Shown one piece after another: positions 9,073-18,540 of a DNA stretch of 64,000 nt (position 1 is the first letter of the stretch; the number at the start of each line of letters is the position of its first letter). The position numbers and the translations under genes were made by a program. Below the pieces are notes generated by a model. That model made no database searches and was not told where the DNA came from. It worked only from the letters and a program-made list of their open reading frames with translations. Source of the DNA: Flavobacteriales bacterium (GTDB lineage: Bacteria > Bacteroidota > Bacteroidia > Flavobacteriales_C > GCA-002722245); NCBI GenBank assembly GCA_023251095.1, contig JAHEZL010000009.1, positions 1 to 64,000 on the forward strand. The letters run 5' to 3'.

Positions 9073-11217
9073 TTATTTCGCTTCAGCAGTTCTTTCCGGT
9101 CTAGGAAGTAACGCTTTTCTTGATAATTTTAATTTCCCTGATCTTGCTTCAATTTCCAGCAATTTCACTTTTACTATATCACCTTCTTTTACCACAGTAT
9201 TGATGTCTTCAATTCTTCTGTGATCAAATTCAGAGATGTGTAATAAACCTTCTTTGCCCGGCATGATTTCCACTACGGCACCGAAAGGAAGAATTGATTT
9301 CACTTTACCATCGTAAGTTTCACCTACTTCAGGAGCAGTGGTCATTCCCTTGATTTTGCTAACTACTTGTTGAATTGCATCAGCGTTAGATCCTGAGATA
9401 GACACTTTACCTTGTTTTGTTTTTTCAATTTCCTCGATAGTGATTACAGTACCTGAAGTTTTTTGCAACTCCTGGATGTGTTTTCCACCTGGTCCGATGA
9501 TCATACCAATGAATTGAGCATCAATGAAGATACTTACCATACGCGGAGCATGAGGTTTCAATTCAGATTTAGGAGCAGAAATAGTTTTCGCCATTTCACC
9601 TAAGATATGCAAACGACCTTCTTTAGCTTGGTGTAATGCTTTAGTTAAGATCTCAAAAGACAATCCTTCAATTTTAATATCCATCTGACAAGCAGTGATA
9701 CCGGCTGTAGTTCCTGTAACTTTAAAGTCCATATCACCCAAGTGATCTTCATCACCTAAGATATCCGACAATACTTCAAATTTACCGCCTTTATCAGCAA
9801 TCAATCCCATTGCAATACCTGATACCGGCGCTTTAATTTGCACACCTGCATCCATCAAAGCCAATGTTCCGGCGCAAACCGTAGCCATTGAAGATGAACC
9901 GTTAGATTCCAAAATATCAGAAACAACACGGATGGTATAAGGATTTTCTTCTCCTGTAGGAATCACCGGTTTCAAAGCACGTTGTGCTAAGTTACCATGA
10001 CCCACTTCTCTACGGCTGGTGCCTCTCAGCATTTTCGCTTCACCTGTAGAGAACGGAGGGAAATTATAGTGTAAATAGAATTTTTCAGAACGGGCTACAG
10101 AAACTGCATCCATTTTTTGCTCATCTAACTTAGTACCTAAAGTTACTGAGGTCAACGATTGAGTTTCACCTCTTGTAAAGATGGCCGAACCGTGAGCTGA
10201 TGGTAAATAATCCACTTCACTCCAGATAGCACGTATTTGATTTGGTTTTCTTCCGTCCAAACGACGTTGCTCATCCAGCAACAATCTTCTTACTGCGTTG
10301 TATTCTACATCGTGGAAATAAGTTTTGATTAATTTCCCTTGTGCAGCTACTTCTTCAGCATTGAAAGCTTCCGCTTTCATTTCCTCATATACTTTTTTGA
10401 ATTCAGCTGATCTTTCGTGTTTGCCTAAGCCTTGTTTCGCTACAGCATAAACTTTATCGTAAGCAGCTTTGTCAACTCTTGCTTTCAATTCCAGATCAGA
10501 AGCAGGTTTCGCGTATTCTCTTTTTACTTTTGATTTCTCAATTTTAGAAGCTAAATTCAATTGAGCCTGACATTGCAATTTAATTGCAGCGTGAGCAAAA
10601 CTGATAGCATCCAGCATTTCTGCTTCAGAGATCTCCAGCATTTCACCTTCAACCATGATCACGTTATCGATGCTTGCAGCAATCATCATATCGATATCAG
10701 ATACTTCTAACTGAGCAGCAGTAGGGTTCAACACGAATTTACCATCCACACGTCCAACTTTCACTTCTGAAACCGGACCGTTGAAAGGAATATCAGACAC
10801 AGCCAGTGCAGCCGATGCAGCCAAACAAGCCAAAGCATCAGGCAATACGCCAATTTCGTAAGAAATCAAGCTGATAATAACTTGACACTCGCACAAATAA
10901 TCTTCCGGAAACAATGGACGCAATGCGCGGTCCACCAAACGACAAGTCAGAATTTCCAACTCATTCGGTCTGTTTTCTCTTTTGATAAAACCACCCGGCA
11001 TTCTACCGTCGGCAGAGAATTTTTCTTTGTATTCAACAGATAATGGGAAGAAGTCTTGTCCTTCTTTCATTTCTTTGTTTGCTACTACTGTAGCCAATAA
11101 CATGGTGTTTCCCATGCGCACAACAACCGAACCGTCGGCTTGTTTTGCTAATTTTCCTGTTTCAATTGTGATGGTTCTTCCATCCTCTAATTGCAATGTT
11201 TCAATAATTGCTTGCAT
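9073..11217 (-). CDS. pnp: polyribonucleotide nucleotidyltransferase
   Basis: duplicated RNase PH core, KH ([16 protein letters not shown]) and S1 ([29 protein letters not shown]) domains. Confidence 0.98.
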   Translation of the reverse strand: MQAIIETLQLEDGRTITIETGKLAKQADGSVVVRMGNTMLLATVVANKEMKEGQDFFPLSVEYKEKFSADGRMPGGFIKRENRPNELEILTCRLVDRALRPLFPEDYLCECQVIISLISYEIGVLPDALACLAASAALAVSDIPFNGPVSEVKVGRVDGKFVLNPTAAQLEVSDIDMMIAASIDNVIMVEGEMLEISEAEMLDAISFAHAAIKLQCQAQLNLASKIEKSKVKREYAKPASDLELKARVDKAAYDKVYAVAKQGLGKHERSAEFKKVYEEMKAEAFNAEEVAAQGKLIKTYFHDVEYNAVRRLLLDEQRRLDGRKPNQIRAIWSEVDYLPSAHGSAIFTRGETQSLTSVTLGTKLDEQKMDAVSVARSEKFYLHYNFPPFSTGEAKMLRGTSRREVGHGNLAQRALKPVIPTGEENPYTIRVVSDILESNGSSSMATVCAGTLALMDAGVQIKAPVSGIAMGLIADKGGKFEVLSDILGDEDHLGDMDFKVTGTTAGITACQMDIKIEGLSFEILTKALHQAKEGRLHILGEMAKTISAPKSELKPHAPRMVSIFIDAQFIGMIIGPGGKHIQELQKTSGTVITIEEIEKTKQGKVSISGSNADAIQQVVSKIKGMTTAPEVGETYDGKVKSILPFGAVVEIMPGKEGLLHISEFDHRRIEDINTVVKEGDIVKVKLLEIEARSGKLKLSRKALLPRPERTAEAK

Positions 11218-11279
11218 ATTTATCTATCTATAATTTTTCATTGAATAAGGGCCTGAATTTTTGGCCCGTTTTATACGGC

Positions 11280-11311
11280 AAAAGGCAATTGGGTTTTTCC
11301 AATTGCCTTTT
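11280..11311 (-). terminator. hairpin downstream of rpsO
   Basis: AAAAGGCAATTGG / CCAATTGCCTTTT perfect stem. Confidence 0.7.
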
Positions 11312-11330
11312 TGCTGAGACTCTGCATCTC

Positions 11331-11600
11331 TTATTTTCTTAAATCAAGTTCTTTGATCACCGCACGATATCTCTCGATATCTTTGTTTTTAAGGTAATTC
11401 AACAAACTTTTTCTTTTACCTACCAAAATTTGTAGAGATCGTTGAGAAACGAAATCTTTTCTGTTAGTTTTCAAATGACCGGTTAAATGGGCAATTCTGT
11501 GTGTAAACACAGCTACTTGACCTTCTGTTGAACCAGTGTTGGTTTCACTTTTTCCGAACTTTTTAAAAAGTCCTTTCTTTTCTACACTTGTAAGAATCAT
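11331..11600 (-). CDS. rpsO: 30S ribosomal protein S15
   Basis: TGSTEGQVAVFTHRIAHLTGHLKTNRKDFVSQRSLQILVGKRKSLLNYL. Confidence 0.98.
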   Translation of the reverse strand: MILTSVEKKGLFKKFGKSETNTGSTEGQVAVFTHRIAHLTGHLKTNRKDFVSQRSLQILVGKRKSLLNYLKNKDIERYRAVIKELDLRK

Positions 11601-11687
11601 ACTATTCTGTTTTAAAAACGGATGGCGAAGATAAGGAAAAGAATTTATTCTGCAAGGGCTTGATATTGGATTTTCTTTCGACTTGTG

Positions 11688-11705
11688 TTAGTTTGTCCAA
11701 ACTAA
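11688..11705. promoter_or_regulatory. perfect 8-2-8 palindrome, possible operator upstream of the MpaB-like gene
   Basis: TTAGTTTG-TC-CAAACTAA, about 140 bp upstream of the ATG at 11844. Confidence 0.35.
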
Positions 11706-11843
11706 TTTGCCCAAAAATGAAGAAGGCATTAACGATAAAGGCAGTGAAATACTGATTTATCGCAGTTTTCCACATTTTTTTTACCTCTCTTAGTGAAGGT
11801 TAATCACCATTTTTTATATTCGTGACACCCAAAAACTACGTTC

Positions 11844-13025
11844 ATGGAAAACAAATGGAATCCTGCCTTTTTACAGGAGCAAAGTCTCAAAGCAGATCCT
11901 TTAGCCGATATGCTCATTGCGGAAATAACTCAGGCTCACGGACTGGAAGAAGTTAGAAAACTTTTCTCTCAAATGGCTGATAATCGGGATCTTTTGAAGA
12001 GCACGGAAGTACTCGCCAAAGTAAAAGAATACTTTAAAAAAGATGCGGGATTGCCCGAGTGGGCCGATGACAAAAAAATAAAAATTGCTCAGGATTTATT
12101 CGCGTTATACGGTCCGGAAATCGCTTTCCTATTGAATTTCCGTTCCCTTCCCTTGTGCTATACTTCTAAAAACGGCGCAAAAGTTTTGTATTCTACCGGC
12201 CGACTGAAAGAAGATGGCCACAATGTGAGTAAAATCACCCGCCGACTCATGGAAACCTCGCAAATGGTGATCAATGTGATGTCGCCCGGAGGTTTTGATC
12301 CCAACGGCAGAGGAATTGTTACGGTGAAAAAAGTGCGACTGATGCATGCCGCCATTCGTTATTATCTTAAAGAACCAAGTATTCCCACAGGGGATTGGGA
12401 CGTTAGCGAATTGGGCGAACCCATCAATCAGGAAGAAATGGCGGGAACACTGATGGCTTTCGGACCATTGGTGATCAACGGTTTAGACTGCTTGGGCATT
12501 AAAACCACAGAAGAAGAAAAAGACGCTTACCTCCATTGCTGGAAAATAGTAGGTTATTACATAGGATTGGACGAAAGTCTTTTCCCGAAAAATCACGAAG
12601 AAGGCTGGCAGCTAGGTGTGGCCATCATCAAAAGAAACTACAGCGAATCGGAAGAAGCAAAAGTGCTGGCCAGAAGTATCATTGGTTTCGGACAACACAT
12701 CATACCTTATAAATTTCTGGATGATATGCCCGAATACTTCATCCAACGTTTTACCAGAGATGTGAGTGAATTGGCAGGAGTTGATTTTGCTAAGCTTTTA
12801 GATATCAACCCAAAAGCAACTTTCAAAAAAAAGGCGGTCACCTGGATGCTGGAAAAATCGTTTTATACGGCAAGTACCTACCAGAAAAAATCATGGTTGG
12901 TAGCTAAAGTTTCCAAATGGCTCAATGGTAAACTGCTGCAAGGCACTATTTACTTTTATCTTAAAAACAACAAAACGGAATTTTATATTCCGCCTTCATT
13001 AAAAGACAACTGGAAATTGAACTAA
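11844..13025 (+). CDS. MpaB-family (DUF2236 / rubber-oxygenase-like) oxygenase
   Basis: RLMETSQMVINVMSPG, MHAAIRYYL, NQEEMAGTLMAFGPLVINGLDCLGI resemble DUF2236/Lcp-type proteins. Confidence 0.75.
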   Translation: MENKWNPAFLQEQSLKADPLADMLIAEITQAHGLEEVRKLFSQMADNRDLLKSTEVLAKVKEYFKKDAGLPEWADDKKIKIAQDLFALYGPEIAFLLNFRSLPLCYTSKNGAKVLYSTGRLKEDGHNVSKITRRLMETSQMVINVMSPGGFDPNGRGIVTVKKVRLMHAAIRYYLKEPSIPTGDWDVSELGEPINQEEMAGTLMAFGPLVINGLDCLGIKTTEEEKDAYLHCWKIVGYYIGLDESLFPKNHEEGWQLGVAIIKRNYSESEEAKVLARSIIGFGQHIIPYKFLDDMPEYFIQRFTRDVSELAGVDFAKLLDINPKATFKKKAVTWMLEKSFYTASTYQKKSWLVAKVSKWLNGKLLQGTIYFYLKNNKTEFYIPPSLKDNWKLN

Positions 13026-13027
13026 TT

Positions 13028-13055
13028 GTAGAGACGCAAAATCTTGCGTCTCTAC
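13028..13055. repeat. short palindrome GTAGAGACGCAA-AATC-TTGCGTCTCTAC
   Basis: perfect 12-bp inverted repeat with 4-nt loop, directly after the stop of the MpaB-like gene. Confidence 0.9.
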
Positions 13056-13065
13056 CTATAAATTC

Positions 13066-13740
13066 TTGAATATGGCTTTTACAACTTACCCTGAATTCTG
13101 GATCAACACCAGAGATTTTTCTACCACAGGTTTAATTTTTAATGGCGTGGGCTGCGCCTTCTGGGTGATTGCTTATGCTGCGATAGTGCGCACCATGATC
13201 AAAAATAAATTTGTGGAAATGCCTTTTTTCATCGCCGCAGGAAATTTAGCATGGGAGTTTATCTGGTCGACTACTTATTTCCCCGATACAGGAATTCTTT
13301 TCGCCATTCAATACCAGGGCGCTTTTCTACTCGATTGCTTTATCTTTTATTATGTGCTGAAACACGGTGCCGAACATATTAAAATGCCTGAAATCAAAAA
13401 ACATTTCAAAGCCATTTGCTTAGTGTGTTTAATAGCCTGGATACCGGTGAATTATTTCTTTGTGAAAAATGGATTTGACACCAGCATCGGTGCCAATTCA
13501 GGATTTATTTTAAACATCATTATTTCGGTTTTATATCCTGTGGTAATGATACAAACCGGAGCGCAGTGGTTCTCTAAAACCGTTGCCTGGAGTAAAATGC
13601 TGGGTACCGGACTCATCACTGTATCCCTCTTTTTCTTTTATCCCGAAAATCAATTTGTACAAACTTTAGGCATCATCGTGTTGGTACTGGATTGTTTTTA
13701 TATCTACTTACTGTATCTTTTTCAAAAGAAGCCCGTATAG
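13066..13740 (+). CDS. 7-TM integral membrane protein resembling PaxB/Pyr4-type transmembrane terpene cyclases
   Basis: about seven hydrophobic helices, GNLAWEFIW motif with Glu64 and C-terminal VLDCFYIYLL with Asp209; assignment by motif memory only. Confidence 0.5.
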   Translation: MNMAFTTYPEFWINTRDFSTTGLIFNGVGCAFWVIAYAAIVRTMIKNKFVEMPFFIAAGNLAWEFIWSTTYFPDTGILFAIQYQGAFLLDCFIFYYVLKHGAEHIKMPEIKKHFKAICLVCLIAWIPVNYFFVKNGFDTSIGANSGFILNIIISVLYPVVMIQTGAQWFSKTVAWSKMLGTGLITVSLFFFYPENQFVQTLGIIVLVLDCFYIYLLYLFQKKPV

Positions 13741-13749
13741 CGGTGCCCA

Positions 13750-15942
13750 ATGCGACTTGAATTTTTAAAAATAAGCTCCTTTTTAGCGGCTCTTTTTTTA
13801 ATGATGCCTTTATTTACCAAGGCTTCGTTAAAGGTTGACGACTCCTTCAGCGAGGCCGTCATCAGCAAAAATTTATGGATGGCGGAAATTTCTGATATTG
13901 ATTCTGCCATCAACCTCCAACAACTGCAATCTCTTCCTTTTAAAACTTTTGATGAAAATAATTTTTCGGAACAGGCACGGTCTTTTGTGTTTAAACTCAA
14001 CATTGAAAATCCTACGGATGAGGATCTGGAATTTGTATTGGGCACAAGCCTTTTCGATTATATGTCTATTTATTATATCTCTTCCAACGGAAAAGCTGTC
14101 ACTTCAAAATCGGGATTAAAAATTCCTCATTCCGAAAAAGAGCTCGCTATGGGAGCCAACTCCTACCTGCCTTTTGTATTGCCTAAAGGAAAGCACAGCA
14201 TTGTTATTTTAGCTAAATACGACAAAAAAATTGCCTACCAATACGCTCCTCTGCCCTTTACATTGTACAGTAAAAAACGATTCGATGATGTAAAACACCA
14301 CTCCGACTCTTCCTTGCTATTTTTTCTGGGAGCCATCATCATTATGACTTTGTACAACCTGGCGTTGTATTTCGTAGTGCGCAAAAAATTCTATCTCTAT
14401 TATATCCTCAATAATATAGTCATCATGTTTTTTGTGCTGGCCCTGGATGGATATCTTGAAACTCAGTTTTTTGGCAACTTTCAATACCATGAAAAACTCG
14501 TGCTTATCATAGGAAATATCTCCTTCATCTTTTACATGCTTTTCACTAAATCCATTTTGAATTTTAAAAAGTGGGACCCCAAGTGGAATAACAGAGTGAG
14601 GTACGGATTAATGGTTTGGTTTTGCTTGTTGGGATTTGTTATCGCCGACATGGAAAAGGTATCTGTTTATCTTGGCTCTATAGGCGTATTAATAGGCTAC
14701 ACTATTGTAATTGTTTCAAGCATTAAAGGCATCCGAGCCGGTGCTGCGCGCGCAAAATATTTCTTAATCGGAAATCTCTGCTATTACATTGGTGTCATCA
14801 TTTCCATTATGCAAATCAATGGTATTTTACATTCTACTATTTTCGGACTGAGTTCTTTGGAAACCATTGAACTCACTACCATGATTCAATTGTCATTGTT
14901 CTCCCTTACGCTGGGTTCAACCATCAATTACATGCGTGAAAAGCTGGATAAAAAAGAAATTGAGCAACAAAAACAAAAACAGGAAGCACAAAGAAAATAT
15001 GCCGAATTGATTGAACAAAAAAACCAGGAACTGGAATATAAAGTAATTGAACGAACGCAGGAACTCCGCGAAAGCACGCTCATCATTGAACAAAAAAACA
15101 AAGACATTACAAACAGTATCACCTACGCCCGTCGGATACAACGAGCATTGTTGCCTGCACAGGAATTATGGACAAGCGCCCTTTCCCAACACTTTGTTTT
15201 TTACAAACCCAAAGATATAGTGAGCGGTGATTTTTACTGGCTCAACCAATCTCCCGAACTCGATACTTTATTTTTCGCGGCTTGTGATTGTACCGGACAC
15301 GGAGTTCCCGGCGCCATGGTAAGCGTAGTAGGTGTAAACAACCTAAACCGCTGCATCAATGAATTTAAACTGACCAAGCCTTCCGATATTTTAAATCGCC
15401 TCAATTTGCTTTTCGAAGAATCATTCATAATGGGCAGCAAAGAAAAAGGAGAAATCAATGATGGAATGGATATCGCCCTTTGTGCACTGAACTATATGTC
15501 GAACGATGGCAATCCTGATTTACCAAAGGCTAAACTTCAATTTTCAGGTGCAAACAACCCTTTATGGGTCATTAGAAAATCAATGTACGCTGAACCTGCT
15601 TACAAAGACCTAATCATTGACTCGGGAATGGGATACGATCTTATTGAGTTGAAGCCCAACAAACAACCCATCGGACGCTTTTCCGACAGAAAGCCCTTTA
15701 TAAATGAGGAACTGGATCTTTATGAAAACGATTACCTCTATCTTTTCACAGATGGTTATGCCGATCAGTTTGGCGGACCGGGTGGCAAAAAATTCAAGCA
15801 CAAACAATTGAAAAACTTCCTTTTGTCTATTCAGGAATTTGAGCCGGATGCCCAAAAACAATTGCTCTACGATAAATTTACTGAATGGCGCGGCAACGAA
15901 GAACAGGTGGATGACATCTGCATCATTGGCGTAAAAATATAG
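13750..15942 (+). CDS. 7TMR-DISM sensor fused to SpoIIE-type PP2C phosphatase
   Basis: N-terminal extracellular beta-rich segment, 7 TM helices, coiled coil (EQQKQKQEAQRKYAELIEQKNQELEYKVIERTQEL), then SGDFYWL, DCTGHGVPGAMVS, FTDGYADQFGG. Confidence 0.9.
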   Translation: MRLEFLKISSFLAALFLMMPLFTKASLKVDDSFSEAVISKNLWMAEISDIDSAINLQQLQSLPFKTFDENNFSEQARSFVFKLNIENPTDEDLEFVLGTSLFDYMSIYYISSNGKAVTSKSGLKIPHSEKELAMGANSYLPFVLPKGKHSIVILAKYDKKIAYQYAPLPFTLYSKKRFDDVKHHSDSSLLFFLGAIIIMTLYNLALYFVVRKKFYLYYILNNIVIMFFVLALDGYLETQFFGNFQYHEKLVLIIGNISFIFYMLFTKSILNFKKWDPKWNNRVRYGLMVWFCLLGFVIADMEKVSVYLGSIGVLIGYTIVIVSSIKGIRAGAARAKYFLIGNLCYYIGVIISIMQINGILHSTIFGLSSLETIELTTMIQLSLFSLTLGSTINYMREKLDKKEIEQQKQKQEAQRKYAELIEQKNQELEYKVIERTQELRESTLIIEQKNKDITNSITYARRIQRALLPAQELWTSALSQHFVFYKPKDIVSGDFYWLNQSPELDTLFFAACDCTGHGVPGAMVSVVGVNNLNRCINEFKLTKPSDILNRLNLLFEESFIMGSKEKGEINDGMDIALCALNYMSNDGNPDLPKAKLQFSGANNPLWVIRKSMYAEPAYKDLIIDSGMGYDLIELKPNKQPIGRFSDRKPFINEELDLYENDYLYLFTDGYADQFGGPGGKKFKHKQLKNFLLSIQEFEPDAQKQLLYDKFTEWRGNEEQVDDICIIGVKI

Positions 15943-16043
15943 GACATCCCTCCCATTATTTTGATAATTCAACAAATGCTCTTATATTTGCCGGCTCACA
16001 AATTTTATAACCGGTTACGTGTAACCAACTTTAAACACTTATT

Positions 16044-16598
16044 ATGGCAACAAAAATCAGATTACAAAGATCAGGAAAAAAGAAAAAAGCTCTCTATTCA
16101 ATGATAGTAGCGGATTCAAGATCTAAAAGAGACGGTAAATTCATTGAGAAATTAGGAACTTTCAACCCGGGTGTTAATCCTCCGGCTGTAGTGATCGATT
16201 TCGAAAGAGCATTATACTGGGTAAAAACAGGTGCTGAAATCAGCGATAGCATGAGAACAGTACTTTCTGCACAAGGTGTTTTAATGAAAAAACATTTAGA
16301 TGGTGGTGTTACTAAAGGTGCTTTAACTCAAGAACAAGCGGATGCAAAATTCCAGGCTTGGTTAACAGGAAAAGAAGGACAAGTAGCTCAAACTGCAAAA
16401 TCTAAAGCTCTTGCTGCTGAAGAAGCAAAAAGAAAAAAATTAGCTGCTGAAAAAGCATCAAGCGAAGCGAAAGCTGCTGCTACTGCTGCTAAATTAGCTG
16501 CGCAAGCTGCCGCCGACGCTCCTGCTGCTGAAGAAGCTCCGGTTGCTGAAGCTGAGGCTCCTGCCGCTGCTGCGGAAGAAGCTCCAAGCGCTGAATAA
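16044..16598 (+). CDS. rpsP: 30S ribosomal protein S16 with Ala/Glu-rich C-terminal extension
   Basis: IRLQRSGKKKKALYSMIVADSRSKRDGKFIEKLGTFNP core; tail EAPAAEEAPVAEAEAPAAAAEEAPSAE. Confidence 0.97.
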   Translation: MATKIRLQRSGKKKKALYSMIVADSRSKRDGKFIEKLGTFNPGVNPPAVVIDFERALYWVKTGAEISDSMRTVLSAQGVLMKKHLDGGVTKGALTQEQADAKFQAWLTGKEGQVAQTAKSKALAAEEAKRKKLAAEKASSEAKAAATAAKLAAQAAADAPAAEEAPVAEAEAPAAAAEEAPSAE

Positions 16599-16618
16599 TA
16601 TTTAAACACATTGATAAG

Positions 16619-16647
16619 AAGGCTGTCCCGCAAGGACAGTCTTTTTT
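16619..16647 (+). terminator. rho-independent terminator after rpsP
   Basis: GGCTGTCC-cgcaa-GGACAGTC followed by TTTTTT. Confidence 0.85.
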
Positions 16648-16733
16648 ATTTTCTTCTTTCGAAAGAAGGAAAACTCCTGCTAAAAAGCAGCCTCATATAT
16701 TCCTAATTATTCTTTATTTTAATGCTTACAATC

Positions 16734-18497
16734 ATGAGTAAGTATATCAAATCATTTGAAAATTCCATTAATTGGCTGCATGGCAAGCTCACTGCCAAAC
16801 AGTTCTTGCTTTTGTCCAGCATCCTCGTTGCGACCTCTGCCGCAATTATAGCGGTAATGCTTAAAACCATCGTGTATTACATTCATTTCTTTATCACCAA
16901 GGAATACAGCTACCAAAATACTTTCTATTTTATTTTTCCAAGCATTGGAATTATACTCTGCGTTTTGTTCGTTCAAAAATACCTGAAGGGAAAACTAGAA
17001 AAAGGAACCAAAACCATTTTGTATTCCATTGCTAAAAAATCGAGTTTTTTACCGCGAAACCTAATGTATTCCAATGTGGTGACAAGTGCCATCACCGTTG
17101 GATTCGGAGGATCAGCCGGGTTAGAGTCACCCATTGTTACAACAGGTTCGGCCATAGGTTCCAACTATGCAAAAACCTATCACCTCAACTATAAAGATCG
17201 CACGCTGCTATTGGCCTGTGGTGCCTCAGCCGGTATTGCAGCAGGATTTAATTCTCCTATTGCAGGCGTATTATTTGCATTGGAAGTTTTACTGGCCGAT
17301 GTGACCATTTCTGCTTTTATTCCTTTGATTATTGCAGCGGCAACGGGCGGACTCATTTCCAAAATCATTTTACAGGAAGACATTCTATTTTCCTTCCATC
17401 TTCAACAAGCCTTCGATTACCACAATGTGCCCTACTATGTTGTACTTGGTATTCTGGCTGGATTTGTCTCTTTGTATTATGCGAGAACATACATCAAAAT
17501 TGAATCCTCCCTGGAAAAAAAGAAAATGAATGTTTATGTAAAAGCACTCCTGGGCGGATTGATGCTTTGCGCCTTAATATTGTTCCTTCCTCCTCTTTTC
17601 GGCGAAGGTTTTGAAAGTATAAAAGTACTGTCGGATTCCAGTCCGGAAAAGCTTTTTGAACACAGTATATTTTCCAGCTTATTGATGAACAAATGGATCA
17701 TCATTGCCTTGATCGTTCTCACCATGTTCATCAAAGTAATTGCCGCAGCTTTCACTGTTGGAAGCGGTGGTAACGGAGGGAATTTTGCTCCCTCACTTTT
17801 CGTAGGCGCCTACCTCGGCTTTGCTTTTGCCTCGTGCATCAACCTGCTGGGAATAGCCAATGTTCCACTGAGTAATTTCACTATTGTAGCAATGGCAGGA
17901 GTGTTAAGCGGTGTTTTTTACGCACCACTCACCGGCATATTTTTAATTGCCGAAATCACCGGCGGATATGAATTGATGATTCCGCTCATGATCGTAGCCG
18001 CCATCAGTTTTATGATTGTAAAATACTTTGAACCCTTCTCCATGGATTCAAAAAAATTAGCTGCGCAGGGACATATTTTCATCGATGATAAGGACAAAAC
18101 CATTTTGTCGTCGCTCAAGATGGTGGCCGTAATTGAAACCAATTTTCAAAGTATTTCTCCCGATGCCACATTAAGGCAATTGATAGAGGTAGTTTCCCAA
18201 TCCAAACGAAATATTTTTCCTGTAGTAGAAAATGAAATACTGGTAGGAATAGTTTTGCTCGACGATATCCGAGAGATCATGTTTAAGCAGGAATTGTACG
18301 ACAAAATCTTAGTAAGAGAACTACTGCAAAACCCACCGGAAACCATCAATGCCGATGAAGATGTACAATCGGCAATGAAAAAATTTGACGAAACCAATGC
18401 CTGGAATTTACCGGTATTGAGCGATGGGAAATATGTTGGTTTTGTTTCTAAATCAAGTTTACTAATTAAGTATCGGGATAAATTGATGAAGTCATAA
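16734..18497 (+). CDS. ClC-family chloride channel/antiporter with C-terminal CBS domains
   Basis: GFGGSAGLESPIVTTGSAIGS, GAsaGIAAGFNSPIAGVLFALE, GSGGNGGNFAPSLFVGAYLG; tandem CBS region at C-terminus. Confidence 0.95.
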   Translation: MSKYIKSFENSINWLHGKLTAKQFLLLSSILVATSAAIIAVMLKTIVYYIHFFITKEYSYQNTFYFIFPSIGIILCVLFVQKYLKGKLEKGTKTILYSIAKKSSFLPRNLMYSNVVTSAITVGFGGSAGLESPIVTTGSAIGSNYAKTYHLNYKDRTLLLACGASAGIAAGFNSPIAGVLFALEVLLADVTISAFIPLIIAAATGGLISKIILQEDILFSFHLQQAFDYHNVPYYVVLGILAGFVSLYYARTYIKIESSLEKKKMNVYVKALLGGLMLCALILFLPPLFGEGFESIKVLSDSSPEKLFEHSIFSSLLMNKWIIIALIVLTMFIKVIAAAFTVGSGGNGGNFAPSLFVGAYLGFAFASCINLLGIANVPLSNFTIVAMAGVLSGVFYAPLTGIFLIAEITGGYELMIPLMIVAAISFMIVKYFEPFSMDSKKLAAQGHIFIDDKDKTILSSLKMVAVIETNFQSISPDATLRQLIEVVSQSKRNIFPVVENEILVGIVLLDDIREIMFKQELYDKILVRELLQNPPETINADEDVQSAMKKFDETNAWNLPVLSDGKYVGFVSKSSLLIKYRDKLMKS

Positions 18498-18540
18498 TTT
18501 ACTTCTTGCCCTACACCAGCTAATACAAACGAGACGCCTC

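Noticed and set aside
16388-16633. Ala/Ser-rich minus-strand ORF
   Set aside because: Antisense translation of the rpsP GCTGCT repeat tail.
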